NCBI GenBank assembly: GCA_036898135.1
Contig: CM072519.1
Span: forward strand, 34,915,939-34,979,938
Source of the DNA: Oncomelania hupensis
Taxonomy: Eukaryota; Mollusca; Gastropoda; Littorinimorpha; Pomatiopsidae
Reading direction: 5' to 3'
DNA length: 64,000 bases
Below are positions 36,346 through 48,768 of the stretch, in pieces (the stretch's first letter is position 1; every line of letters begins with the position of its first letter). The notes beneath the pieces are model-generated. The model was not told where the DNA came from, made no database searches, and was given only the letters and a program-made list of their open reading frames with translations. Both the position numbers and the translations under genes were made by a program.

Positions 36346-38589
36346 AAAGGAAGAATTGGGCCCCTCACAAAGCTGTCCGTGAGAAAGTGAGGTCCATAAC
36401 GTCTCTCTTTCTTCTAGGTCTAAAAGGTTACGGGAAAGCATTTAACTTCGCTTTTTAAGTGTTCGTTACTTCTATACATTTCCTTGCGAATAACAAGCCA
36501 TTCAGTCAAATAATTTTACTAGACTATAATGTTAGATAAAATTGAGAGAAATAGGGAAACTCGCATTAAAGTTTCTGATTTCTGACAACGCCAAATTTCG
36601 TCTCATTCCATCTGTCTGTGGCAAATGACATTTTTCTTTCCAGAACACCAGCGTACATGCATCGTATGTTTCGAATGAGAATCCCCATAGGATCTAGTTA
36701 ACTTATCATAAGGAGGCAATCTAATAGTATTGGACTGACGTTAGCGTTGAGGATATTGGTAATGACGATGAACATGGGCACGGAGGTAAGAGTACCGAAG
36801 AGGAGGAGGAAGCCGGGGAGTGGATGGTGAGGGGGGGTGGTTGGAGGAAGCGGTGATGATGATAATGCAGAATGATGATATGGCATACTATAGTGAGGAA
36901 GGAGTAGACTGGCGCTCCTTCTCTGCCAGTTATCCGGAAGGACGGGCCTATTTGTTGGGATATGTAGACTAGCGTATCCCTTGTAATCCGATGTCCACAA
37001 CATCATGTTCTGAAAGTGAGTCTGAGGTCAACAGTCCTTTTGACCTTTTCAAGGACCCCCAATGTCTTTATTAAGCTGCTTGCACTCCCATCGAAGAGTT
37101 TTCATTTAATAATATGGATTAATTAAGAAACTCTTATATGATCATAATATCTAGTTTAAAAGTTTGACAAATTTAATCCAGACTCTTTTTCAGGGTATGC
37201 AGGTAGAATGTGTATGTATGATTGCGTTTGTCATTCAGTATTGCTTTTTTTTTTAAATTTTATTGTGTGCTTTTCTTCTGTATTTAAACATATGCGAATT
37301 ACATATAATTATAAACATCTGAGTACCCCATGCGCACCAAGATTTCTTCGATGTAAAAGTTGAAGCGAAATAAATTGTCTTATGTCTTATGTCTTTAAAA
37401 AAAAAAAAGGCGCAGAGTGACGAAACCAAGCAGAAACAGACCGACCGACATTTGGCTCCTTCTGATCTCCAACTAGTTCAAAGTATTTCCAGATATAGAT
37501 ATTAATGTAAGCAAATAAATTAATTAATTAAGTAAGTAATCAAATAATCATGTATGAACTTTTCGTGTAATTTATTTTTAGGCAATTTATATAAATATAT
37601 AAGTGTCTTGTAATAAACGTGCTTAACCTTTTGCACTGATACGACCTATCTCTCAACCCCGTGTGTTGTTCTGAGTGCCTTGGGCTGCCCCAAAACAAGC
37701 ATGTGAATAGTAGTTTGGACAGCTTCTGATATTCGGTACATTATATATCGCACACTCACACTCTCGCACCCTTTTCAGAGCAAACTGTAACTTCTAAAGA
37801 CAATCTCTTGAGATAAGCTTTGCAGTGTTTGCATTGTAAGGCTTAGCAATGGTCGTTTCCTTGTCCATGGTTTAACGTCTTTAGACTAGACTAAATGACT
37901 AGACTACTCGAGGCGTTACAACCAAGCGAGTGTGACACAGTTAAGAAACTGGGAAATCCCCGAATGAGTTAGCATATGACAATAGGAAAACGACAGTTTT
38001 ATAAAAAGCAAGTGAAATGAAGTGCACGCTATTCTATGTCTGCATCACCTGGAAGTTTTGTTTCCGAGCTTCATCCGAGCAACAACGTTGTTTATCTAAA
38101 TAGTCCAGTCCCAGTAATGAAATAAATAGCCAAATAAGCAACTAATTCCTATAAAAATGCTATGCAGTAAAAAATATTCTTTAAGCAATGAGGAAATACC
38201 TATAAAAAGTCCCAGCAAAAAAAAGGGGTCTGAAACATGATTTTTGGTGCTTATGTTTTTTCACACTTCAAAACGTCAAAGGGAGATTACTTGAAATAAA
38301 CATTTAATTCAAAACCATATCATGTTGCATGTCAAATGAAAGCTCTTAACATATACAGTCCGAAAATCTGTTTCAACGCTTTCTGTGTCAGTTTTAGTTC
38401 TGATTGTGGATTAAAATTTAATTAACATAGGGGTATAAATGCGAAATTCCGATGATCTTAAAAATCTTGATCTCGATTGTAAAAGTCGACTTCTATTTAA
38501 TTCACAAGAGAAAAAAGATTAGTTAAAAGGAAGACACACGAAATAAAGAAAAACAGAAAAACCCAGGAAATTGATTAGTTTTCCAGTAG
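36346..38589. other. Non-coding stretch between the two transposon genes
   Basis: AT-rich sequence without a supported gene. Near 37380-37408 a GAAATAAATTGTCTTATG then (A)12 end looks like a polyadenylated retroposon end. A 102-codon reverse ORF at 36698-37006 is G/C-skewed with no domain. Confidence 0.5.
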
Positions 38590-40910
38590 AATATAGAAGT
38601 GGTCTACCTTAGTCGCTCTCAGAATCCGACTCGTCATACAGTTGAATCACAGAGTTTGTGCAGCTGACTCCACGGCATTCTCCACAAGCTATGGTGCACG
38701 TAAGTCCGTGCTTTCTGCATCTGCATCTGCCAGTTGAGCAGTCTTTCTAGCAGCAGCAGCGGATAACATTCAAAATATCCTATGGAGAAGCTGGCTTATT
38801 ATTTATGATTGGAAGTAGCCCACCCTCCTGTAACTTCCATTCCCAATCCATTGGTGATAGACCATGGTCTCTGTCTAGACTAAGCTACTCCTGGACTTGG
38901 TAGAATGTTCTGTATGCATGGAATTCAGCTGCTGCTGCTGTTGGGGGAGCACTTTAGCTTGGATTTGTGTATGGCTTGCAGATACTTTTTGCTCATATTT
39001 GACAAACCACAGTTTGGTCAAGGTATCAGAACGTTTTTCACTGTACAGGTGAACAAATACCCTCTCACCAGCCGCTGCAACAGCATCATGACTTGACATC
39101 TTATCATTGAATACTCTAGCCTCATCCAGGAGCTCTCCTGAATCAAGCTTCTTGACTGTGAGTGATTTTGAGATGTTGAAGGGATGAGATGTGTCGTATC
39201 CACAGAATGCATGGGCAAAAAGAATGTTATTACAGACTGTTGTTCCGGTTTGTTTTCGCAGTTGGCCAAGAATATTTCCTTCGTCTCGCAGAGGATCATG
39301 TTAGGACCAAAGGCTACATGTCTCCCAACCATGCCTTTGCTTCTTCGAAGATGGGCAATATCTTTGGTACTTGGGCCATCAACATAGCCATCGAAAATGA
39401 TTGTAGCTAGTGTATGTTTCCTAGCAACAAAGCTGACATACATCTCTGCTAGATCTTTTAGGACGACCCCCTGGGCCATGGAAGGCGATGCAAAAGGGAT
39501 CCACCATCGAGAATGTATTTCACATTTTCTCTTGGCAAGGATGCAGTGTCATTGACAGCAGACCAGAGAAATCCTGCAAGAGTATGTTTGCTGGCTTTTC
39601 TGGGGAATCCTGTCGCATCAAACAAGTAGGCAGGTACATTGGCCAGTCCATAGTAAAACATTTCTTCGAGCCTGTTGGTATCATTCCCAGCGACTTGCAC
39701 CAACCTTTGAAACAATAACTGCGGATCCACTTGCACCATTTCCTGGCCAATAGTCACTCCAGTTTTTGTCGCCATTGTGACTGCTTGATTGCTTTTCTTG
39801 AACGTCACGTCAGCTGGAGATTGACCCGTCATCCCTTGGAGAATGCGCTGACCAATTTCAACAGCTTGGTCAGCATTGACAGATGAGTCAGCTGCTTGGC
39901 CAGTAGCAATAGACCTAAGACTCATGTCAGCGCAAAACGGATTTTTTGATGAAACATAGCTGATGACTGTCAAAGTTTCTTTGTGGTCTTTCTCTTGCCT
40001 TATTTCAGAAGAATCTTTGTGCTGTTCACTTGTTGTGAACTCTGTTTGCGTCAAGGATTGCATCCATTGGTTTGCTGTTGCACAAGCAGGCATAGAGGGA
40101 AGCCAAACAAGCCTTTGTCGTTCGCCCATTCCGCGCCCTTTAGTTAGGCCACCATTTGACGTCAGCGTCCTCATCAATCAAAGTTTGCTCAATCACCAGA
40201 TCACACGACAGACCAGCCCTATAGCGACCGCTTCTCCTTTTCACGTGATGGCCTGCCATGAAATCGTGATAGACTTCTGGGTAGGTTTTGTTCAACTCCA
40301 TCATTTGCTGTAAGTACAACCTGGCCGACTTGGTGTAGAGGTTGTGCCCTGAAGCAGCAAAATAGGGTAACATTTTGGCAACAGCAGATAGATGGAGCTT
40401 GAAGTCTCCAGTTCTCTCAGCCTATATTGCTGTGTGAAGGAGGTGTACCATTTCTTGAATCCATAGCTTGCTCGTTCTACTTGAACATTGTCGTTTGAAA
40501 TCTTCCAACGTTGCTTTAATGCGTCCTAATACAGGATGTATTGCAGCATCTCTTGCTGTTGTTTTGCCCTGCATCAAAAAGAGCCTAATCAAAGTCATCT
40601 GCTATGTCAAGATCTGCAGGATTATGTAGAAGTGACTCTTCTTCTTGATAATCACCGTTTTTCTTCGTAGGATTGTAATCATTGGACAAAGTGTCAGGAT
40701 GGAGCAACAGCCATAACATGTTGAAGGAAGTGCTTACAAATATTGCACTCAATGCTGCTTCGACAAGAAAATGTGCTCTAATTGCCCTAGAATAAGCCTT
40801 TCCAGCAATGATGTGAACTGCAGAATTTGATGCACAAACTGCCTCTATTGCCTTGTCTTGTCTTGCCGTATATGCCCACAGTCAATCGTGTTGATCATTA
40901 TGGCACCTTT
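38590..40910 (-). pseudogene. Second Academ-like nuclease/CXC gene, decayed paralog
   Basis: The minus strand aligns with residues about 165-1037 of the 32.6-35.7 kb protein. It starts near EAVCASNSAVHIIAGKAYSR and shows the same landmarks: GRGMGERQRLVWLPSMPACA, ILDGGSLLHRLPW, TIIFDGYVDGPSTKD and a C-terminal CRCRKHGLTC / CGECRGVSC cluster with an acidic tail near 38610-38720. The frame is broken repeatedly (open pieces 40373-40140, 40177-39458 and 39479-39018, then stops and shifts, including a TAG inside the CXC cluster). Much of the nuclease core between FDG and the CXC cluster is deleted or scrambled. Many amino-acid differences from the first copy indicate an old, separate subfamily rather than a recent duplicate. 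The 5' part is missing; the match stops near 40910, beside a SINE. Confidence 0.85.
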
Positions 40911-40919
40911 TTTTTACCA

Positions 40920-41170
40920 AGGTGCATGCTGGGTGTGTTCTTGTTACCGGCGCTCACCCGTCTAGGACATGAGCGTCAGGATCTTTAAAGTCCGTTATGA
41001 TGTAATGTATGCGACACAGACTAGACCTCGGTTTATACTCTCATCCGAAGGAGTAGGAAACGAGAGTAAAGTGTCTTTCCCAGGGAAACAACACAATGCC
41101 CGGCCTGGGCTCAAACCCGGGACCTTCCGATCCGCAAGCCAACGCTCTAACCATTCGGCCACCATGCCTC
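40920..41170 (-). mobile_element. SINE family S copy with tRNA-like head
   Basis: On the minus strand the head reads GGTGGCCGAATGGTTAGAGC ... CCCGGGTTTGAGCCC (tRNA-like A and B boxes). It is followed by CCCTGGGAAAGACACTTTAC, then the GATGAGAGTATAAACCGAGG and AAAGATCCTGACGCTCATGT blocks. It ends in an A-rich run at 40912-40919. Confidence 0.75.
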
Positions 41171-41953
41171 CTGCAAGCCTGCATCTGCCATAAGATGGCC
41201 AATACTACATGCATTTATCAACCACAGGCTCTGAAGTCTTTTCTTTCCCCTCCTACATACGTACGTGGTATAGTATGTATAGTATGTAATTGAGGCCTAC
41301 GAGAGACGAGACTTCCAAGCCTGTGTATCAACAATGCAATTGACATTGTCACCTACGCACATGTCATCACTTGGCTGTAGATTCCTGACGTCATGCGGAA
41401 CAATTGCTGGGCGGTAAAAATGGGGGTTCCCCAATGCATTCGCATAAAAAAATAGTTCGCTTTAAAAAGTTAAAATAAACATATTCATACCCCTTCGATT
41501 CCATGGGACTTTTTTTCAGTTGTAAACACAACTGTAAAGAGTAAATTAGAATATATATCATTTTTATAGGACTTACTTACTTTCAAAAAGCCTGTTGGAT
41601 TGGACTAAAAATACATCTATTAACGATCTGAAAAAGAGCGGCGGTAAACTTATATCATACTTCACTTACATCACCTTTAAAAGGGGCGCTGTTCCGCTGC
41701 CGGCAAAAATATGTATATTTACGCATCCTCTTTCAACAGTGCTAAAGAGGATTATCTGAGCTCACCCAGGTGTTTCATAATTGAAAGGCAGCCAATAGGG
41801 CATTATTTAGTACCCATAATTTTATATTATATTAGGTATTATGGACGAAAATTTTATTTTTATATTTTATATTAGTTTTTATTATATATTACAAACCTTT
41901 AGAAGATTAAAAATATATATAGTTAAAATCGGTCAATATTAAAGTACTCATTT
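41171..41953. other. Non-coding stretch, no gene seen
   Basis: AT-rich sequence, with TATATTA-rich text near 41820-41920. No gene recognised. Confidence 0.5.
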
Positions 41954-42180
41954 AACTGTTCAAAGACCCCTTGGGGTCATGAGCAATCTTGCCACTGTAG
42001 ATTGTTCAAACCTATAAAGGGAACAGTGAAAGCCACAGTTGAAAACCTGTCTTTCCTTTATAGGCAAGACAGATTCACTGCGGCAACAGTACCCCCGTTG
42101 GAGTGCCGGGGGTTTTCAGTATAAATAGTATCCCCACTTTATGGAAATTTAGTGCTTTAAATTCCCACTGTCGCTGTCTT

Positions 42181-43706
42181 TGTCACGTGGGGTTTATGGG
42201 CTCTGCACAATGGAATTATGGACCCTCACGTTTATTCGGTGGGAACTGCTAGTAAGTCACCCTATGAATTACTTTAATAAATTTATTTGTTTAGCTCGTT
42301 CTGTGTTAAGGTTGGGGTACAGAAATAGATAGAAAAATGGTAAACGATTACTGTCACACTAGCTTTCACACGGCTATGAATCATATGTAGTCCAGCCACT
42401 TGATAACAGTTAAAATCACACATTTATTTCTTCTACTCTATACAAGATTCTCTAAGTACTAATCTAACTTAAAAAGTCTCAGTCAATGCTAATAGTTCGA
42501 TCGCTGATAGTCTAGGCAGCTGTTATTTCTTCCTCGGGCACTTGCTATTAAAATTCATGTAGATTGGACTACTGTGGTCCGTTTTACAGTTCCTGAAGAG
42601 TGGACTACTGTGGTCCGTTTTCGATCAGTTTAAGTGCACTTCTGTGTATACACTTAACTTTCTTCTGGTGCGTGCAAAGTCCTTCTGTGAGGTAGCTTCT
42701 GGTTCACCTGTGTCGTTGTGTAGTTGGGTTCCCTTGCCACGCTGTGGGGTCTGACAGGGTGTTGTTCCCAGGGTAGCTCTCTCCGACTTGTGCGGTAGAG
42801 GCAATGCAGACAACTCGTCGTTTCGGTGGAGTTGGGCGCACGGGATAGCTCGCCTGCTCGTCTGTAATATAAGAGACGAAATTCTGCACAACCCTGAATA
42901 AGCGGTTTGTGCAGAGCGTCTCACTGAAAGCCAAAGTAGCCCTCAGTGATAGCTCCACATCTCTATACATAAGCGACGAACATTCTGCTACTTCCGGGGT
43001 CCACTGGAATCTCACTCTAAATTCCTATACATACATAAATATCAATCGTGTCTAACTATACACATACAGAATTAATAATAATATAAACATTCACGTGTAC
43101 AGCCACTGGTCTGCAAACATACATATAAGTTAAACAACAGTGGTTCCGTACGGTATACAACATGGCGGCGTTACCGGTCGTGTTTCGCCTCGTGCTCGGC
43201 TCTTCCACGTGGTACGGCAAATTCGGATTAACAATTCACATTTATGCATAGCAAATTCCACAAACATAATTTCAACAATAATATACATATATCACGATGA
43301 AACAGAAGTGTGTTCATTTACCTGTTTGACAAGTTCAGGCCCGTGGCGACTTAATAGAATTCTAAGATTCTTAAGTCCTGCTTCCTGGTCTATGAGTGAA
43401 GAGATTGTACTACTACTCTGTAGCTCTGTACACTTCGGTGTCTTACTCTCAACTGACCAAACTTGTGCTAGGGTTTGGACCCAGTCAAACTGGCTCGAAC
43501 CACTTTGCCTGAGCTCTCATTGGTTAAACTTTTTACGACTCTCGCCCACAGTGCTGAGTCACTTCGCTGTGTGGGTCGGCCTCGCAGTGTGTTGCCCTCT
43601 GTGTACCTTAATTGCTGGCTGTGTACTACACTAACTCTCTACTGTTACAATGTCTACACAAGGCGAAATAGTCAATAGGCAGAGTAAAACTAGCCAGTTC
43701 ATGACA
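42181..43706 (-). repeat. 3' LTR of the Gmr1-like element (full length, 1,526 bp)
   Basis: Long form of the LTR; compare the 1,423-bp solo LTR at 18655-20077. Minus-strand reading has an AATAAA near 42230-42240. The 164-codon ORF at 43140-43634 lies wholly inside the LTR and is not regarded as a gene. Confidence 0.92.
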
Positions 43707-43873
43707 GGCTCCCTCAACTGAAAAAAGGCGATGACTACTGGATTCGACCTTTTTCTACTACAGAGCCTAGTTTAACGCTGCACTATCCTAGGGTCCTATG
43801 TACAAACTAATTAAGTTGCTCTACCTGAGCAGCAATGCTGTGCCAGGTAGCTATGGACACTAGTGACAGGGTA

Positions 43874-45202
43874 TTACTGGGCGGGGACGAATTCTGGTGC
43901 TGTGGCCCTTAGTTGTGTTGGGTGGGCGACAGCTGCTGTGTCCTCCACGAGATGGCGACTGAGGTAGTCGGCTCCGTGGTTTTCTTTGCCGGGGATGTAC
44001 TCGATCTGGAATGAGTACGCCTGAAGGGTGAGTGCCCATCGCATCAGGCGAGAGTTCAAGGATTTGGAGGCTGCCAGGAACGATAGTGGTTGGTGGTCCA
44101 CCTGAACTGTGAAGTGTGTCCCATACAGGTAGAGTTGAAACTTCTGTATGGCCCAGACTAGTCCAAGGCATTCTTTCTCCGACGTGGCGTAGTGGGTCTC
44201 GGCGGGTCTCAATTTTCTGCTGGCGTAGGCGACAGGGAATAGCGTCTCTGCATTCTTGGGGTCGCGCTGTAGCAGTACTGCTCCGAGGCCTAAGTCGCTT
44301 GCGTCGGTGCGAAGAACGAATGGCTGAGTCAAATCGGGTAGGTGGAGTACTGGCGCCGATGTCATTCTGTCCTTGAGTGTTTGGAATGCTGTCTCGCATT
44401 CGGCGGTCCATACGACTTTGTCCGGGGCGATTTTCCGGGTTCCATTTGTCAGTGGCACGGCGATGCTGTTGTAGTTGGGGATGAACTTCTGGTAGAAGCC
44501 GCAGAGTCCTAGAAACGACTGTACTTCCTTTTTGGTCTTGGGCCTAGGAGCGTCGAGTAGGCGTTTCACTGTCTTTTCTACCGGTCGCAGGCTTCCTTGA
44601 CTGATGGTGTGTCCCAGAAATTCTAGCTCTGTGAATCCAATCTGACATTTGGTGGGTCTTGCCGTCAATCCCGTGTCTCTGAGGCGGGCGAGTAGTTGTT
44701 GTAGGAGCGTGACATGTTCCTCCCACGTAGGTGTTGCGATGAGGATGTCGTCCATAAACGAATGTAGGTGCTCGCTGCTCAGGGGTGCCAGGAGTTTTCG
44801 CATCATGGCGCTGAAGATGCTGGGTGCGTTGTGGAGTCCGAATGGAAGTACGTTGAACTCGAAGTGTCCTTCCATAGTGCTAAAAGCTAGGTACTTTCGG
44901 ACTTGTGGTTGCACTGGTATCTGGTAGTATCCTTTGCTGAGGTCGATGCGTGAGAAGTACTTCGCTCGCTGTAGCTTGGCAAATAGATCGGTCTGGTCCG
45001 GGAGTGGCTCTGGCTGGAACTGCGTTACGGCATTCAACAGTCTGAAGTCGATGCACAGTCGATGCTCTCCGTTGGGTTTTCGCAACAATACCGTGCCTGC
45101 GCTGTAGGGTGAAGTAGACTCTGAGATGATTCCGGCTGCCAGTAAGGTGTCTATCTCTTCCTTGATGGCTCGCTGCTGAGACAGTGGCATCGGGTAGAGC
45201 TT
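43874..45202 (-). pseudogene. Gmr1-like reverse transcriptase and RNase H
   Basis: An open frame of 438 codons on the minus strand follows in phase a TAG (45203-45205) that separates it from the integrase frame. Reverse transcriptase features in order: RKPNGEHRLCIDFRLLN, SRIDLSKGYYQIPV, NVLPFGLHNAPSIF and the catalytic box SFMDDILIA, then FLGHTIS and the connection region. RNase H features are LRTDASDLGLGAVL, TSEKECLGLVWAI and VQVDHQPLSFL, ending near GADYLSRHL. These are Ty3/gypsy-type motifs. No domain follows RNase H, so integrase is not downstream as it would be in ordinary gypsy elements. The stop at 45203 suggests a single nonsense change; stop read-through cannot be excluded. Confidence 0.9.
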
Positions 45203-46280
45203 CTAGCGGACGGGTGTTGGGTCGGTCACCGTTAAGGTTACTTCGACGAGGTCTGTCCTCCCTGGTCGGTCTGTTAGCACAGTCTGATTTTGTCGAATGA
45301 CCTGTAGTACTTGCTGTTGCTGTTTAGCGGCTAGGTCTCCGTTGAGTATCACGTCTTTGTAGGTTTCTTTGGAATGCAGGGGATACTCTACTGCATTGGT
45401 CTCCATGCTTTCTCCTTCTTCCGCGATGGCGATGGCTAGCAAGTTGTGAGTGCTGGGGGTCGCTGGTCGGTCCGTATACTTCTTAAGGAGATTGATGTGG
45501 TGGTATCGGGCTCTCCCGTTCACCTCTACTTGGTAGACTGTCTTGGATCTCTTGGCAGTCACCCGGTACGGTCCTCTCCAAGCGATGTCCAGCTTGTTGG
45601 TTCCACTTGGAAGTAAGAGTAGCACTTGATCGCCGACTTGCAGTTCTCTGTCCTTCGCGTGGCGGTTGTAGTACTTCGCCTGACGGGCTCTTGCCTTCTT
45701 CAGTGCTTCACCAGCTTTCTTCCACGTTGCTTTGAGGGTTTCCTGCAGGTCTGCGACGTACTTGGTGGCACCTCTTGGTGTGTCGTCTATCTTGGCCTCC
45801 GTCCAACTTCTGCGTAGGGCTTCTAGCGGTCCTGCTAGAGGTCGGCCGAAAAGCAAAGTTGACGGGGTGTAGCCTGTGGCTGCATGTGGCGTTTCTCTGT
45901 ATGCGAACAGTGCCGCATTCACGTAGGTGTCCCACGCTTCTGGATTGTCGTCGGCGACTTTCCTGAGGATGGTGAGAAGGGTTCCATTCAGTCTTTCTAC
46001 TTGTCCGTTGCTGGCTGGGTGGTATGGTGGTGTGCGAATGTGATGAACTTGTATCAACTCGAACACGTCTTGCATCAGGCGGCCGGTGAACTGAGATCCG
46101 TTGTCCGTTCTAATGCTGTCCGGGAATCCGACTCTGGTAAAGATGGCGATGAGTGCATCTGCAATCTTCTTGGTGTCGATCGCTGGCAACGGGACTGCTT
46201 CGCACCACATCGTACATGCGTCGACGAGTGTGAGTAGAAATCTGTTCCGCTTCTTGGTCATGGGCAGTGGTCCTACTTGT
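45203..46280 (-). pseudogene. Gmr1-like integrase catalytic core and C-terminal module
   Basis: The minus-strand frame contains the DDE integrase core: the first Asp in LTLVDACTMWCEAVP, the second in IRTDNGSQFTG, and the Glu in NGQVERLNGTLL. A GPY/F-like C-terminal module follows (WRGPYRVTAKRSK, ending near HHINLLKKY), then a linker to the reverse transcriptase. The zinc-binding N-terminus of the same integrase lies at the end of the upstream gag frame; a one-base loss near 46280 puts the two halves in different frames. The stop at 45203-45205 ends this frame just before the reverse transcriptase. Upstream codons of this ORF (46639-46281) are a shadow of the gag frame. Confidence 0.88.
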
Positions 46281-48408
46281 CTACTGAGACTTGCTGGAAT
46301 GGTACGCCGACTACTACCGATGGTCCTAAGGTAACTGGTACGGTGTGATGTCGCGGGGAATATCGTTGACATTGGTGGCAAGATTTCACGTAGCGCTTGA
46401 CATCCTCCGTGATTCCTGGCCAATAGTAGTGTGCGCTGATTCTCTGCACTGTGGCTCCAATTCCCATGTGTCCGCTGAGTGGCATGCTGTGGCCTAATTC
46501 TAGTACTTGGGCTCGAAGGGTGGCTGGTAGTACTAGTTGGGTGTGATCTCCATCTCCTTGTCGATGTAGAACTCCCTCTTCCATGTAGAAGTCTCCCTTG
46601 TGCGGGGGTGTGTGCGCCTTGGGTAGCTTCTGGAAGCACTTCGCTATCGAGGTGTCTTCTTTCTGTGCTGTTTTGATCTCTTCGAGTCCTGGATTCGGAT
46701 CGAACTCGGGCTGGGGTGGTTGGGTTTTAGCTTGGGCCCTGGTTTGCACTGCAGCTATCTCTACAGTTTTGGGGGGCGTGCCTAAGAACACATACCTACA
46801 ACCTAGCACTAGATCATACAGGGGTTTCTGTAAAACAGCTGCTTGGATTCGTCCTGTGACGTACCTACTCTCTACTTCTATCCAAGCTATTGGGCAAGTA
46901 GTCGTCGGTTTCGTCAAGTCTGCTCCTTGTAGTTCGACTGTCTTGTCTGTCAAGTCCGCGCGCGATACAAGAGATTCGCTAACTATAGCGTCGTATGATA
47001 GACCTGTGTCATACAGACAGTTCGCTTCTTTACCGTTGACCTTGACCGTGTCTGTCACCGATGGGTGATCTCCGATTGTGTGTGGCTTGTTACCGCTGCT
47101 TTGAGTTAGAACTCTGTGCGCTGGCCGGCTTTCGCGCTCTTCCCTACGTTGTGCGGCCAACTTGAAACCTTCTGCGGTGGAGTGATTGTTTCTGTTGCAG
47201 AACGAACAATACCGTCTTTGTTCTGCAGGACCTCTTTTCCCGAATTCCGTGTTGGGTCCTTTATTCTGCCCAGGTCTGGGGTTATTCGGCTTATTCGCGG
47301 TGCGCTCCTCCCGGTTAGGGCTTCGTTTCTGTGCCTCTTTCCCGTTAGGCTTTAGGTCTCGCCTGAAGCTCTTGGCTTCTCCGTGTGCGGCCACGTACCT
47401 ATCTGCGACCTTGACCAGATCTTCCAATCTTTCCGCGCCCTGCTCTACTGAGAATGTCCTCAGCTCGGGGGTCATGGTTTCCCGTAGCTGTTCCCATACT
47501 AACAGTTCTGTCAGTCCATCATACGTCTTAGCCGTGGCTGACTGGCTAATCCACTTATCCAGCGTTGTGGACAACCGATCCGCGAACTGCGCATAGCTCT
47601 CTCCTTTCACTCTCCGGTTGGTGCGGAATTTTTGCCGGTAGCATTCTCCTGTTAGTTCGAATCCCGTTAGGAGTGCCTCTTTTACTTTGTGATAGTCAGT
47701 CACTCTGTCAGTAGGTAGCTTACTGTAGATGTCATAAGCCTTTCCTCTAAGCCCTTGACTAAGCTTAAAAGACCAATGAGTGGGATCTAGTTTATACTCT
47801 GTTGCTAGACGCTCAAACCTAGTCAGATAGAGATCTAGACCTTCTTCTCTTTCATTGAATGTTCCCAGTGGAAATGACATTCCTTGTACGGGGTTGGGGG
47901 CTACATCTAGCTGATCTGCGTGGGAAGGGGTTGAGGAAGAACTTGAAGCTCCTGATCCCAATCTTCTTAGCTCTAACTCATGCTGTCTTTCTTTTTCCTT
48001 TTCTTCCCTCTCTTTTTCTTTTTCTGCCCGCTCATAATCCCACCTCCTAATTTCTGCTTCTCTCTCTGCTGCTAATGCTGCCTTCTTCTGTTCTACTTCT
48101 AATTCTAGTTTCTTCTGCTCTGCTTCTAGTTCTAGTTTCTTTTGCTCTGCTTCTAATTTCTTGGCCTCCGCTTCTAATTTCTTTGCCTCTCTCTCTGCTT
48201 CTAATTCTGCTTTTCTATGTTCTCTCTCTGCTGCTCTCTCTGCCGCTTCGAGTTTCTTCGCCTCTCTCTCTGCTGCTCTCTCTGCCTTAGCCTCCTGTTT
48301 CTCTACCTCTGCATTTATATACGCAATTAGGTCTCCACCTGCTAAGTGTAAAGCTTCCCCTAATTCCTTGAAGCGCAATCTCAAGGCCACTGGGTCCGAC
48401 ATTGTCAA
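46273..48408 (-). pseudogene. Gmr1-like Gag, protease and integrase zinc-binding domain
   Basis: 711 codons on the minus strand. In order: a Lys/Glu/Ala coiled coil (about residues 30-150) with repeated AEREAKKLEAE-like units. Then a SCAN-like capsid segment (about 185-300, YLTRFERLATEYKL ... YRQKFRTNRRVKGESYAQFA). Then a basic region and a zinc-knuckle-like CSFCNRNNHSTAEG in which the final Cys position is Gly. A retropepsin-type motif LYDTGLSYDAIV and the H2C2 integrase zinc-binding domain (HSMPLSGHMG ... CHQCQRYSP) follow. The frame stops at 46273 because of the shift into the integrase core. Gag and pol up to this point share one frame. Gag packages the RNA and the protease processes the polyprotein; here the loss of the fourth zinc ligand may reduce packaging. 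Confidence 0.88.
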
Positions 48409-48768
48409 AAGTGTCTATGAACAACCTCTGAATCACGTGGAATACCAAAACACTAGCAATATTGCAATTCAATAAAAACAATGCAAAGACCATAAAATTT
48501 GCAATCAATAATAGAATAAAACAAGAGTCAAATGGCATACAACAGTTATTTAAGCAAAACCTGCAAAAGAACAATGCAACCTACAGGCACAAAAATATTT
48601 GAAGCAAAAAAGTTTTTAACTAAAGAACAGTGCACCAAAACTGATCAGTCCTTGTTACAAGTATTCTAAGTTATTCTACTACTACTGTTATCTACTTTTA
48701 TTGTACCTAGATCCGGTTATACCCAATTCCTATTATACACAGATCCTGGCTAGGCTCGCCAATTAAAG

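Noticed and set aside
38190..38290. Possible terminal inverted repeat of the second nuclease/CXC element
   Set aside because: Only loosely similar to the ends of the first element; no matching right end was found beyond 40.9 kb.
43140..43634. 164-codon ORF, repeated almost exactly at 48938-49432
   Set aside because: Both copies lie inside the LTRs of the Gmr1-like element, so the duplication is explained by the LTR pair.
46273..46290. Programmed frameshift between Gag-protease and integrase
   Set aside because: The shift falls inside the integrase, between its zinc domain and core, not at a gag/pol border, so a simple one-base deletion is the better explanation.
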